NCBI GenBank assembly: GCA_015499995.1
Contig: JADNRV010000307.1
Coordinates: 1-57,106 of the forward strand
DNA length: 57,106 nucleotides
Direction: 5' to 3'
DNA from: Flammula alnicola
Taxonomy: Eukaryota; Basidiomycota; Agaricomycetes; Agaricales; Strophariaceae
The translations under genes were made by a program, and so were the position numbers. Below, piece after piece: positions 33,516-42,809 of the stretch (the stretch's first letter is position 1; every line of letters starts with the position of its first letter). The notes under the pieces were generated by a model. It saw nothing but the letters and a program-made list of their open reading frames with translations, made no database searches and had not been told where the DNA came from.

Positions 33516-34090
33516 GTTAATGATGTAGTACTTAGATAAAGGCAGCGTATAAAGAAACAAAGCAATATATTCAGAGCTACTAAATACAAAGTCTATGCTA
33601 CTGCTATAGATAGTGTGATGTGGATAGTGAATGGTCCACTCGAAGCTTGTCGCGAAACTCGTCGCGGTCGGTCGTCATCCTGGGTGTGGGCAGCGAGCAT
33701 GTCGGGGCATTGGGTTGGGGTTGCGGCGCAGGTGCGGGGTGGGGGCGTGCCGGGCTCTGGGTCGACTGCGAATCGGGTGAGTTTGGTGAATGGGTTGGAG
33801 GTCTCGCTCATCGGCGAAGGACAGGGCGACTTCGGTGCCACTGGCGTCGAAAGTCGAAGCCAAACCACCTCCGTCTCGCTTTTGCACACGAGGGAGGTGG
33901 AGAGGTAGTGGCGGCGTCGAATGTCGCTACGACACCACCTTCGTCTCGCTCTTGCATACGAGGGAGGTGGTGGTAGATAGGGCAATCCAGGACCGGCTCG
34001 TTCTTGCACACGAGGGAGGCAGTAATGAGCGTCATCTACAACCTGCCGAAAGGTAGGTTAGTAGATGTTTGAATAAGTAAAAGAAAAAAA

Positions 34091-34132
34091 CAAACGCGCA
34101 CGCGATAACAACTGTTATCGCGATCGCGTTTG
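34091..34132. repeat. 42-nt compound hairpin
   Basis: Arms of 19 bases (CAAACGCG..CGCGATAAC and its complement) separated by four bases, with mismatches only in the central two-base step of each arm. Lies downstream of the hAT transposase stop. Confidence 0.7.
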
Positions 34133-34449
34133 CGACACACCTCGCAGGCCCCCCATTCCTGGGGTCCGCCTGTGGCCTTCTACACCCTCTGACCTTTGTC
34201 GACGAGCAAAAAACCGGCACACATCCCTCAGGTGAGGTCAGAGGCGTGTGTGCATCAGTCCACAGTCGTCGAAGATGGGCATGCGGCCGATTGGCGTGGT
34301 TCACATGGTAAAAGTCCTGTATGATTGCAAAAAAGCCATTAGAAATAGTGATATAAGATAGAAAAACACCTACCAATGTTTTTCTTCGTTCTAGAGAGCG
34401 GGAGAGGTGAGGAGAAGGTAAGAGAAGAGGGAGATGGTCGTTGAAGATA

Positions 34450-34480
34450 ACCATCAACGACGCGCGTCGTCGTTGATGGT
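34450..34480. repeat. Perfect 13-bp hairpin with 5-nt loop
   Basis: ACCATCAACGACG at 34450-34462 pairs with CGTCGTTGATGGT at 34468-34480 around CGCGT. Strong enough to act as a transcript-end or recognition structure; function unknown. Confidence 0.75.
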
Positions 34481-34660
34481 TTACCCGGCAAATTCCGTGG
34501 CATGTCGATTGATAGAATCCATTGAGCGCAGAGTGTCGACGAAAGGAGGGAAAGTACGAGGGAAGTGGTGGTTGCAGGAAGAGGTCCCATTCTCATCGCC
34601 GATGGTCAAAGATTTCATTTAGCCTGGGTGCACTATCGATAATGTATTAACTACCAACGG

Positions 34661-37600
34661 TTAGACCTCAAACTCAAATCCATCGTCCGACAGTTCTAAT
34701 TCTTTATCCCATGCTGAACAGTCCATATCCTTGACGAGCATCTCCTCAAAGTCAAAGAGACCAACCTCCTCAACCTGTGCTGTGTTCCACGCAGCCATAT
34801 CATAGAGATCAGGTCCCCATGCGGATTTCATTATTACCAGTTCTTCGAAAACTATGGGGCCTAAGCATGCGCGGCGGTCCGTCGCAATTTGTTTGCTGCC
34901 GGAGAACAGGCGCTCGCATGGAACAGAAGAAGCTTGAGAGGGAAGCACGTCAAGTGCGATACGTGCGAGGGTCGGAAACAATTGCGCATGGTTCTACGTG
35001 ACGCCGATAAGTGCATAAGATGATTTAGATAGATAAGTTACTTACCTGCCACCATTCAACGAGATCTGTGTCCTTTTTCACATCTCGTTGCATCGTACCA
35101 AGATAGCGGCGCAGTTCAGATGCCCAGCCCTCTTCCGCGTCATCAGCGAGAAGAGTTTCCCGATGCTTGTCGAATTCTGACAGTTCGATGGCATCCTCTG
35201 TGTCGTTCTCGGCGCCTGCGCGGAGAGCAGGAGCAGACGGTCGATTTTTGTAGTACTGAGCCATCTAATTTATATACAATTAGCCTAGTAACTTCGCATA
35301 AATAGAACGGAATGACTTACAGTTCTCTCAACGATCTGTCTAGCTTCGTCTTGCCAGTCCTTTGCATCAGCATTTCCTGCTGCGATTTCCGTGGCTTGCT
35401 CTTCTGGACCGCCCCACGCGAGTTTGATGTAAGCGAGCTTGTAGTATGGATGAAGTACTTCGAAGTTCTCGTTAACATACATCCAACCAATTAAATTAAA
35501 ATCTTACCGAGTGCTAGAACGAAACTGGGCTTCTCGTCCAGCCGTGAATAATACTTTCCCAGCTTTTCAAGACCGTCATTGAGGGCATCCTTGTAGAGCG
35601 AATATTTTGGACTATTGCGCTTCTTCTCCCATGCCGATTGAAGCTCTTCAAGAGCAGGAAGGGCACGCCAGAGCGTTGGTTGCTTTTCGGAGGAGAAATA
35701 CTGCTGGATTCGATTTGAATCCTGATACACCAATCAGCAAATGTACGTGGATCGAGACCAGGTGGGAACAAGTAGACCTACCCCGAGTATGTCGCGCGCA
35801 TCAACCACTCTGATCCAATCTCGATCTACCATCTTGAACGCAGACCAAGGTATGTGCTTCACAAGGCGATTATCACGCCGTAACGTGGTGATAGGACCGT
35901 ACATCTCATCAGCTGATGTCAAGAATAAGGCAATAGCCTATCAAGTATATCAGTAGGATGAATAAACTGAACAAAAAGAGGTCAAATGCTCACCTGTCGG
36001 AGATTGTTGGCCTGGTCCAGCATTTTGAACGCAGTTCCCCATCGGATATTGCTGTGTAACGGAATCTTCACTGCTTCAGGAAGTCCGCAACGGATCTGGG
36101 TGCTATGAAAGTATTCGATGCGTTGCCCGGACGCTTGAATCTAAAAATGAATAGTTATGTGAGCCGTGAATTTTCAAGATCTATGCATGCTTTACCTTGA
36201 TAGCGAGCGTACGGATAGCGGCAATCACGTCCAAGGAGCCGCCTAAAACACGGTTGTCATCTCGGGTGGGGTCGTATTCCCAGATAGCCGTGGCATTTTC
36301 GACAGCTGCGATCTTTGTGATGTGGGACATAACGTCAACATTCCCAAGGTTGACGACATGCCCTAAGCAACTGCAAAAGATTCTTCAGTGCAATACAAGT
36401 TTGAAATAATGAATAAACGTACGGCAACTGTTGTTCATCGCTGTTCCACTCAAGACCTCGACGGGCGTGAATATCCTCGATAGTCTTACAAGTTGTGTTA
36501 TTGTTGCCAGTGTTATCTAACGTTGCGGTGTAGAGCTGACCGGCGACATCGGAATTAATGATATGATCGTGAGATGAATCAAATGACTTACCTTCGATCC
36601 CTTTTTGTCCATGATCCCAATGCGGTCAAGCAATCCCACCGTATACCTCCCAAGGTTCTCCCCATTATGTGCGCCTGATAAGGCCTTGAACCCAATTACC
36701 GCAGCTCTCATCTTCCATTTATCTCCCTTCACCTCGATCCAGTGCCCTGTCATTCCCTGGAACCCCATCTTCGTTGTATCCGCTGACCACCCATCTTGAG
36801 TGATTGATACCTTCCCAGGAGCCGCCTACTCAAGTAAGTATCAAGTCTCTTCCTTCCGTTTAGAGGAGAGAAATCTGCTTACTGTTATCGATTCTTTTAG
36901 CTCCTTCATGTGTCTTACAAACTGGTTGTGAAGATATACCTTGACGTCGTAGGAGCTTGGAAGGTCTGCCATCGTTGATTTTGGCCTCATCGAGACAAGG
37001 GAGTTTCGAAACGCAGGATTATCGGCAAGCGCCAGCGGCTATAGGTGTGTTATCAATCATTTCTGTGATGCCAATGACACTACTAACAACTTACTTGGTT
37101 GTTAGTTGCGATGAGCTTCGCAACAGCATGGAGAATGCCCGCTCTTGTGAACTCGCGTGGCCCTGTCACCGTCTTAAAGTCCAACAGCTGCTGCTGTTTC
37201 TTCTTCGTCAGTTGGCCTCGCTTTTCTGCCTCTTTCTCGTCCTCCATCACTCTCCAAATTTCCCGTGGAATCGCCCAATGGTTGATTGGTATGCCTGCAG
37301 TTTCGCACTTCTCCTTGTAGAGGTTGTAATGCTGACGAACATGCAGGCGACATGACGAGTTTCCTCCCTTATGGAAAGCTTTGCGCTTGCCGTGCAATTT
37401 GATGAAGCGCTCGTCAATCCTGGGTCATAGTAAGTAACATATCTCTAGTATTCCTCATGCAAAGACTCACTTGCAGCTATTGCACCATCTTCCTGTTTCC
37501 GTTTCATATGTATCAGCGGCTACCTTGAACTTCACCGTCACTTTGTCAGACATTATCGTCAAGAGATCAAGTGTCGAATCCTTCTTTACGGGCTTTGCTT

Positions 37601-38048
37601 GGAGGTCGGCGCCACGGTGATGGTCGTTCAGGCCATCATCCTAGGATCTCGTGAGTGTCCGCATATCTGATATATAGTCTGGTCTCACCTCTTGCTCATT
37701 GGCTAGTTGTCCACGATCATCTACATCCTCGATTTCCTCCTCGCGAGGTTCAACATCTTCTTCTACCAGCTCTATGGCCTCTGCCTCACCCTCCGACTCC
37801 TCGACACGCCGCCGCTTGGTGGGCTTCTTCTTCACCTTGGGTTCTGAATCATCAGACTCCGAAGTCTCTGCACCTTCCTCTTCACTCTCTGCTTCGTCGC
37901 TGGCAGCCCTTTTACGGCTTTTTGAAGTTTTGGCTGTATTCGGCCGCTTGGCATGCACCTTAGCCTTAGCCCTAGCCTTACCCTTACCCTTAGGCTCATG
38001 GAGCCGTGGTGGGATTCCTTTGGCAACTGTTCGAGTAGTAATAGGCAT
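34661..38048 (-). CDS. hAT-family transposase
   Basis: Minus-strand gene, start 38048, stop 34661, about 900 aa over roughly twelve exons. The N-terminus is rich in Lys/Arg and then Glu/Asp (nuclear targeting and acidic region, 38048-37680). A BED-like zinc finger follows: W-C-N-S-C at about 37480, then NSSCRLHVRQHY at about 37360. The catalytic RNase-H-like fold shows ITQDGWS (36810), LDNTGNNN (36510) and CLGHVVNL (36365). The C-terminal hAT dimerisation domain is clear at 34980-34860, LPSQASSVPCERLFS, after EWWQ. The last residues are acidic. No internal stop was seen, so the element may be autonomous. Confidence 0.88.
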
Positions 38049-38224
38049 GTAGAAAAGTTTTTTTCAATAATTCTGAGACACAATATGTTCCGTGTTTGGT
38101 ATAGTATTTTCTTCAAGTTGTAGTCACACATTTGGGTTTCATCCGAAAAAATCCAATTTGTGTTTGATTAGAGTGTTGGTTTGGCCTTCGAAGTAGAAAT
38201 ATTCTGAGCACAGGCCAACCTGTT

Positions 38225-38405
38225 TTCGAGGCTAGAAAGACCGGTTGAGACTGGTAAAACCGGTCTTTGCTCGGTCTTTAAAAATTTGACATGGTGATGG
38301 ACCGAAGACCGGACCGCGGTTACGGTCTTAATCGGTCTTTATATTTTCCGGTCCTGGCCGGTTAGGGTCCGGTCTAGTTCCGGTCTTTTTCCAGTCCTGT
38401 AACCG
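38225..38405. repeat. Right subterminal repeats of the hAT (ACCGGT-type)
   Basis: Dense GACCGG/CCGGTC copies mirror those at 33310-33515, ending in the right inverted repeat at 38403-38420. Confidence 0.75.
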
Positions 38406-38420
38406 GACTTCCAAACACTA

Positions 38421-38428
38421 CCTAGGAA
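38421..38428. repeat. Right 8-bp target duplication of the hAT (CCTAGGAA)
   Basis: Exact copy of 33290-33297, immediately outside the right inverted repeat. Confidence 0.9.
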
Positions 38429-39227
38429 AGAGATCAGCAACCGTAAGTACAATCCTTCTGCTACGTATAACCTGCTAATGCTTCATGATTGATTAGAGCG
38501 AGCCAATATGTTGAAGCAGCCAGACTCCAAGAGCTCCAAGAGCTTGCACACCACCTCGACCGAGCGATGGATGCCAGCGGCATGAGGCAACTCGACATCC
38601 ACAAGTGCGCTCGAAGGCAGTGTAAACCCCAATTCCCCACGGGGCGCTGTCACCAAAAACCGTGACGGCGGGTCCTCGAGTCCTTCCTCGCCAATGTCGG
38701 TTACTACGACGAGGGCGATGGGAGAGAAATGCGCCCGGTTCGGGAGCCTCTTCCAGATCGCCAATTGGCGGCCAAACAAGTACCCGTCTCGGTCGGTCAC
38801 TGCTGTCGCCACAGAGGACTACAAGCAGCTGCAATCAACGGCGCAGACGTTTGGGATGGGCACGGCGACTCCTAACACGCGGCGCAGCAAGGAGGCAATG
38901 TGGTACTGCCGCGAGGGGGATGTAAGCGAAGAAAGCGAAGAAAGCGGGAACCTGACAGCCACGCGGCAGGCGTCGAGCTGGGGCCAGAGCGACAAGGAGT
39001 TCACGGAGATGGTCAGTGTGCAGTCCGTCGAGCACGGGCTGAACGAGCAGGAGATGAACGTTGGCGTGGCTGGGATGTTCCATGATGTACGCATTTCGAT
39101 GTCTCCTTCACTTGGTCCAGCTTCCCTGGCTCGTTTAATTGGTTCAACCATTGTTTTTTCAATGATTGTATGTATCTATTCCTTGAATATAGGTTTTATT
39201 CACTTTCATACACTATCACCAACCTAA
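38429..39227 (+). pseudogene. Remains of a KDZ passenger interrupted by the hAT
   Basis: A short exon-like piece (38426-38442) ends at a GTAAGT donor. After an AG near 38496 comes a helical, Leu/Gln/Glu-rich segment (LQELQELAHHLDRAMDASGM), which hits a stop near 38656. A different frame then opens (38694-39079; it includes FGSLFQIANWRPNKYP and FTEMVSVQSVEHGLNEQEMNVG) and ends at a GTACGC donor. Two long frames overlap over 38640-38870 and I cannot decide which is real. Together with the hAT at its 5' border this suggests a broken passenger gene. I do not recognise a family. Confidence 0.4.
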
Positions 39228-39545
39228 TTTGTGGAAGGTCGGAGCATGTCGCTGCCACGCACTGCATTGCGACTTGCCGTTTCTGTCCACCACTTACTGT
39301 CTTGATAGCATGGCCCATCCATCTCTAGCGGAAGGCCCAAGCATGCCACTACCGAAGGTCTTCGTCGGACGCTTTGCCGCTTTGACTCACTTTCTCCAGA
39401 TTTTCTGCTCATTGTGTTGACTGCATGGCCCATCGATTGTGTGGCTCCTCTTATAACTTTGCAGGGCTATTATCTGGTACGTTCTTTTCCTCTTCTTTTA
39501 TCGCATAGTTCACTTACCAAACTTCTTCCCCTCACAACTCTTTGG

Positions 39546-42099
39546 ATGACTTCAGGAAAAGGTCCAGGCTTGCCGAAGGAGCAACGGGACTGGGCGGTTG
39601 AACGTCTTCCGCAATACATGGCCAAGACCGGGATCCATAAAGCTGTCCGCGGTCAGCCAATACCAAAGGACGATGCTGATCTCAGAACATTCCTCCTTGA
39701 ACTTCGTGGGCAATTTATGGCGAAATTCAGCGAGTCTAACAAGGTCGAGATAGTGTCTGGAATGACTGAAGAGAAAATCGAGAGAGTATATCCTGTCTTT
39801 TTTCATCTTTAAATTCTTAGCTAATAATTTTGGCCACAGCGATTTGACGACTTCTTCCGCAACAACAAAGCCCAAGCCATCAAGAAATGGAATATGTCTG
39901 TGGCACAGGATGCCGCCTCAGGCTCTGTGTCATCAACCCCAGCCTCTTCCCCTTCCGTCGCATCAACATCTCCTGTATCCAACGAAATCGCTCAACTCTG
40001 GTCCTCCGTCTTCCAGAAAGCGCCAATTACTGGACGAACTCTATTTGAGAATGAAAATCGGGACATGATCAACGCTGAAGTCAATGCAGCCCGACGATCT
40101 CAGTCAATCAGCCATCACCAGCACGTTGCCATGCTCAAGTCCAAGATGAAGGAACGATGGGATAGCTTGGGTGAGGATCAGGACGAATGGAATGAGAGAG
40201 CAATAGCTCTTTGTGAGTCCAATATAACGGAGAAAGAACAACGTGCAAGGTAGGCTCAGAAGACACTATGACTTAGATTTATTTCTTACCCACTCGTTCA
40301 TAGGAACCAGGCGATCTTTGACTTGTCAATCGGGGCAGTCCTTCGACATCTCATTGGGCCCATCAAGGACGATAAGCACAAAATAGGCCATGCGCGATTC
40401 CATGTTCTCTATGGTTATCGCGATGAGGACGACAAGTTGTGTACTGGATTGTTCGTGATTTATCCTCACTATTATTTTACTTGTTGCTAACTTTGATTCT
40501 CCTCTAGTATCGATGTGCCTGATGATGTGATGCGAGCTCCCTTTGACGCCTTTGTGGACGACTACAAGACTAACTTCATTGGTCCGTGGCATGAATGTTG
40601 CGAAGTCACTGTCCTCGGTGCGTAAATCTTTAATTTTCGCCATGATTTTGTCCTAATTTCTGTTTAGAAAATGAACCGAAACTGCCGCCACCACAATCTC
40701 CCTTTCCTACTACGTTTGCTTGTGACGATCGTGGTTGTCCAATCCTACCTGCTGTCTGCGAAGATACGACCACTCCTGAAGCTCTCCGCTCTTTGTTGAC
40801 TGATTTTGTTAAAAGACAATGGGGTATGTTCCGGATCTTATGATATCTATTTCAATTTTATTAAATATCCTTTCTAAAGAATGGTCAATCACCCGCAATA
40901 ATCCTCACATTCATATGATCCCACCCATCCCATGGAACGATCCTTCCCTTACAGCCAACCTGGCTGACCCGACTTGCAAGCTTCTTGACCCGGCATCTGC
41001 GAAAGCACCCGCACTTTATGCCTTGTTATCCGATTTCAAATCACGACAGCCAATGAGTCATGGGTTCCAGCTTTTCAATTTTCCGAAACCGACGTCATCA
41101 GCACTGCTCAAAGTTTCCACCGCACGGTCCGCACCACCATTATCAGCAAGCAACTCAACCATCACCACTGCTGGCACTCCCAAGGCGACCATTCCATCCC
41201 TTTCTGCGGTCTCAACTACGACTCCGCAAGCTGCGAACCCTACATGTTCTTCTGTATCTAGCCCATCCACTGACGAACATTCCACGGCAACTCCATTGCC
41301 TTCCACGGCTTCTCCATCTCCTCAGGCCGCTTCAACTCTGGCTCTGACTCCGCCTTCTGCCGCTGCTGCTACTCCATCATCAGCAACTTCGAAACAAACA
41401 TTTTCCAAGGCCGCGTCACCACCAGCTCCGATTCCGCAATCCAATGCTGCTCCTACGCTGGCGGCTGTGGGTCACGTGGTTGTGGGTATCACATCAGCCC
41501 AGCCACTCGACACGCTTGAAGGAACAGATGTTGGTACGACATCAGCGAGCTCGAAGAAGAACAAAAAGCGCAAATCCAACAAAGCAGTGCCGGTTCCACA
41601 TATCCCCGTTGCAAATCCAACCACGGCCTCGAAGGCCATCCCAAAGAAGGGCAACAAGCGAAAATCTGACGTGACGGAGGAAGCCCAAGAGAATGTTAAA
41701 CGCGCAAAACGGTACGTTAAATTCTAACGGCTCAAGTTGAATGTTACATTCTTAATTGCACCCATAGTGTCAATGAGATAGCCCCCATTCGACGCAGTGC
41801 TCGCCAGCTACAAGCTGAAGCTGAAGCATCATCTTCACATACCAAGTTTGTTGCTTTCTTTGTACAATTCATGTTCCTGTCTGATGACGTCCCGCAGGTC
41901 TCTGACCACTCTCGACCCTGTTCCTGACGGATCTTTCTCGCTCAGGAATGGAAAACCGGCAAAGAATGGAAAGAACTACTACTATGCCATAGTAAATGAT
42001 GCTAAGGTAGGCCAATACTCTTATAGCATGACGTCCTTGCTGACCTTTCACTGCACAGTGACTCACTCTTGCTCATCTGAGCAGAATCTGCATGTTTAA
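39546..42099 (+). CDS. KDZ passenger with HMG-box-like region and Ser/Ala/Pro-rich tail
   Basis: Multi-exon gene running to a TAA at 42097-42099. Exons include 39546-39785, 39840-40249, a segment from 40304, one from about 40510, and the large 40880-41712 exon, with two or three small ones after 41767. An N-terminal segment (LPKEQRDWAVERLPQYM) is followed by an HMG-like helical region at 40040-40200 (ENRDMINAEV.AARR..K.KMKERWDSLGEDQDEWNERA). A conserved alpha/beta part ends with DVPDDVMRAPFDAFVDDYKTNF. A 200-residue low-complexity S/A/P/T stretch and basic nuclear-localisation patches (KKNKKRKSNK) follow. About 650 aa. Probably a nuclear, DNA-associated passenger protein. The true start could lie further upstream. 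Confidence 0.6.
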
Positions 42100-42535
42100 A
42101 GATATTTAAAAGGGAGTGAGCATCTCGTTGACTCCTTCAAATATCTTTAAACCCACTTTATGCAGAATTTCCATCCTCAGGATCGCTTTTTAAGAAGTTT
42201 TAAATACGGTTAAATTCCCTCTACTTCCCTTCCTCTTGACCTCTTTTAAACAGGTTTAAACGTGATGACCCAACACGTTGAGTTCATCACGTTTAAACCT
42301 GTTTAAAACACGTACCTTAGGCCCTCGATTATCTTAGAACTAGTTGGCCGGATGTCTTTAAATAACTCTTTAAATATATCTTTCTTTAAATACAAGTTCT
42401 CGTTGACATTGGTGCCCTCGATTATCTTAGAATTAGCTACCTGGATGTCTTAAATACTCTTTAAATATATATTTCTTTAAATACAGGTTCTCGTTGACAT
42501 CGATGAGTCTTTAAACAAAACTCATGAATTTCCTG
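42096..42535. repeat. Right subterminal repeat block (TTTAAA motifs)
   Basis: About sixteen TTTAAA-type motifs. It includes a long perfect inverted repeat (42244-42308) and a tandem duplication of about 93 bp (42321-42413 and 42414-42503, starting GCCCTCGATTATCTTAGAA). The outermost 95 bp match the left end in inverted orientation. Confidence 0.75.
42244..42308. repeat. 25-bp perfect inverted repeat with 15-nt spacer
   Basis: Arms 42244-42268 and 42284-42308 are exact complements and each contains two TTTAAA motifs and CGTGATGA. This is the strongest cruciform-forming sequence in the window, and it lies in the right subterminal block of the KDZ element. Confidence 0.85.
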
Positions 42536-42543
42536 GAGTCTGT
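42536..42543. repeat. Right 8-bp target duplication of the KDZ element (GAGTCTGT)
   Basis: Exact copy of 24532-24539, six bases outside the conserved TCATGAAT of the right terminal repeat. Confidence 0.7.
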
Positions 42544-42809
42544 ATCTGTTTAAGACGCCTTTTCAACTTTATCGATGCGGACCCATGACCGCGACTCCTG
42601 ACCAGCAGTAATATGACCCTCCTCTGGCCGAAGTAATTCATCCATCCACCCCTGGGCCTGTTGGAGCCAAATTCACCTATTCAGACACCGTTAATGTATC
42701 ATTTAGCTGAAACTATTCCCCGTTGGCCTTGAGATATCCGATTATGAACATAGTTTGTAGAATTAGGCCTGGATTATATAGCCCTAAGCCCTACACATTC
42801 GATCCTCAA

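Larger units (their letters stand above)
33600..34660. other. Non-coding 3' region of the hAT with hairpins and short repeats
   Basis: Three degenerate repeats containing CTCGCT.TTGCA.ACGAGGGAGG lie at about 33873-34019. Two strong hairpins follow (34091-34132 and 34450-34480). Open frames here on both strands lack recognisable domains and have high C+G, so I do not call genes. Confidence 0.45.
33298..38420. mobile_element. 5.1-kb hAT transposon nested in the KDZ element
   Basis: The ends are inverted repeats: the left end TAGTGTTTGAAAGTCCGG and the complement of the right end TAGTGTTTGGAAGTCCGG differ at one of 18 positions. Exact 8-bp duplications (CCTAGGAA) flank it. Subterminal regions at both ends are packed with ACCGGTC/GACCGG motifs. 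One minus-strand hAT transposase occupies 34661-38048. Perfect duplications, near-identical ends and a complete transposase indicate recent insertion. It is younger than the KDZ element because it interrupts it. Confidence 0.92.
24540..42535. mobile_element. 18.0-kb KDZ-type DNA transposon with passenger genes
   Basis: Both ends carry related inverted repeats: left 24546-24610 reads ATTCATGAATTTT.TTTAAA..CGATGTCGACGA..TTTAAAGAAAT, and the complement of 42440-42529 has the same blocks in the same order. Exact 8-bp duplications flank the element. Subterminal blocks at 24549-24895 and 42096-42535 hold about fifteen TTTAAA-centred motifs each. Inside are a minus-strand KDZ transposase, a minus-strand cysteine-rich gene, and plus-strand passengers at 31952-32889 and 39546-42099. 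The hAT at 33298-38420 is a later insertion; without it the element is about 12.9 kb. KDZ (Kyakuja-Dileera-Zisupton) elements are known for large size and gene cargo, often TET/JBP genes in basidiomycetes; no TET/JBP motif is seen here. Confidence 0.82.

Noticed and set aside
33615..34056. Overlapping open frames of 70-140 aa on both strands in the hAT
   Set aside because: They arise from C+G-rich degenerate repeats, have no start context or domain, and conflict with each other.
40819..41727. Treating the long plus-strand frame at 40.8-41.7 kb as a gene of its own
   Set aside because: Splice signals and continuing frame show that it is a large 3' exon of the 39546-42099 gene.
24540..42535. 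TET/JBP dioxygenase as KDZ cargo
   Set aside because: Expected from known KDZ elements, but I found no HxD...H dioxygenase pattern in any frame that looks coding.
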